This document shows positions 63,755-64,000 of a stretch of 64,000 nt of DNA, piece by piece. Position 1 is the first letter of the stretch; each line of letters opens with the position of its first letter. Below the pieces are notes generated by a model, which saw only the letters and a program-made list of their open reading frames with translations, was not told the origin of the DNA and ran no database searches. A program made the translations under genes and the position numbers. The stretch spans positions 60,001 through 124,000 of the forward strand of contig RPFO01000774.1 in assembly GCA_009746045.1 (NCBI GenBank), given 5' to 3'. This stretch comes from Mesostigma viride (lineage: Eukaryota; Streptophyta; Mesostigmatophyceae; Mesostigmatales; Mesostigmataceae).

Positions 63755-64000
63755 TGTGGCTCATCATAGGCACACATGTACATGACTAAAAAGGCTAGGC
63801 CTCAGCTGGTATAGTGCCTGTAGTAGACGACCCCCATAACCCTTGGGACCTCAGGGTTTTGCTAGGTATAGCGCCTACGTGCTAGGTAGGTAGGGTCCAA
63901 GGGCCAACTTTTGGAAATTTTCAGCGTATGTGTCTGATATTTTTGTTTCGGACACCCCCCCTGCAGGGTATGCCTCGTATTTTGGGACGAGATTAGGCAG
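63755..64000 (+). mobile_element. B element remainder, hAT right end and start of a LINE C fragment
   Basis: 63755-63827 is the continuation of the split B 3'UTR. 63828-63962 holds unassigned sequence ending GTTTCGGACACCCCCCTG, the right end matching the CAGGGG element at 58641. 63963-64000 (CAGGGTATGCCTCG, GGGACGAGATTAGGCAG) is LINE C sequence directly downstream of the same insertion point, cut off by the window end. Confidence 0.6.

Overview
This looks like a nuclear window from a repeat-rich eukaryote, most likely a green alga. The evidence is GT-AG spliced genes with GC-rich exons, a plant-type hexokinase with an N-terminal membrane anchor, a hybrid PAS histidine kinase, and a dense load of non-LTR retrotransposons, DNA transposons and satellites. 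The lineage below 'green alga' cannot be fixed from the sequence. There are no operons, rRNA genes or convincing functional tRNA genes.

Host genes. (1) 1213-8714 (+): complete nine-exon hexokinase, 523 aa as assembled here. (2) 28440-19392 (-): nine-exon PAS / histidine kinase / receiver protein, about 695 aa, with all catalytic boxes visible. (3) 43352-43140 (-): a 70-residue, one-membrane-span protein resembling cytochrome c oxidase assembly factor COA3. (4) 44497-53641 (+): multi-exon gene for a Ser/Pro-rich, then helical/coiled-coil protein of about 860 aa that I do not recognise. Introns of 1, 2 and 4 carry microsatellites, minisatellites and SINEs.

The rest is mobile DNA: 9.1-18.7 kb, 29-42 kb and 53.8-64 kb. 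It contains: (a) at least three families of reverse-transcriptase LINE, called C, D and E here; (b) an abundant element that encodes only an L1-ORF1-like protein and no reverse transcriptase. Two copies (39248-41194 and 61788-63743) are full length, about 1.95 kb, with 11-12 bp target-site duplications (TSDs), so this is a complete 'half-LINE' that must be moved in trans; (c) three TTAA-flanked elements with CCC...GGG ends (piggyBac-like, no transposase seen) plus a fourth TTAA element of another type; (d) hAT-type elements, one holding a broken BED-finger/DUF659 gene and one a 644 bp palindrome-rich element with an 8 bp TSD; (e) two tRNA-like SINE families; (f) several foldback elements.

The most interesting pattern is at the 3' ends. 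The half-LINEs and the C and D LINEs end in the same small hairpin (5-bp stem, CAAC or CCAC loop) followed by a short repeat tail (ATTCA, ATTTA or AATT)n. The stem differs between families but stays paired (ACTCC/GGAGT, CCTCC/GGAGG, GCTCC/GGAGC, CTCCC/GGGAG). That covariation points to an RNA structure recognised by the LINE machinery and copied by the ORF1-only element. The 54.06-60.51 kb stretch is one C LINE broken by four later insertions, three of which can be resolved by TSDs.
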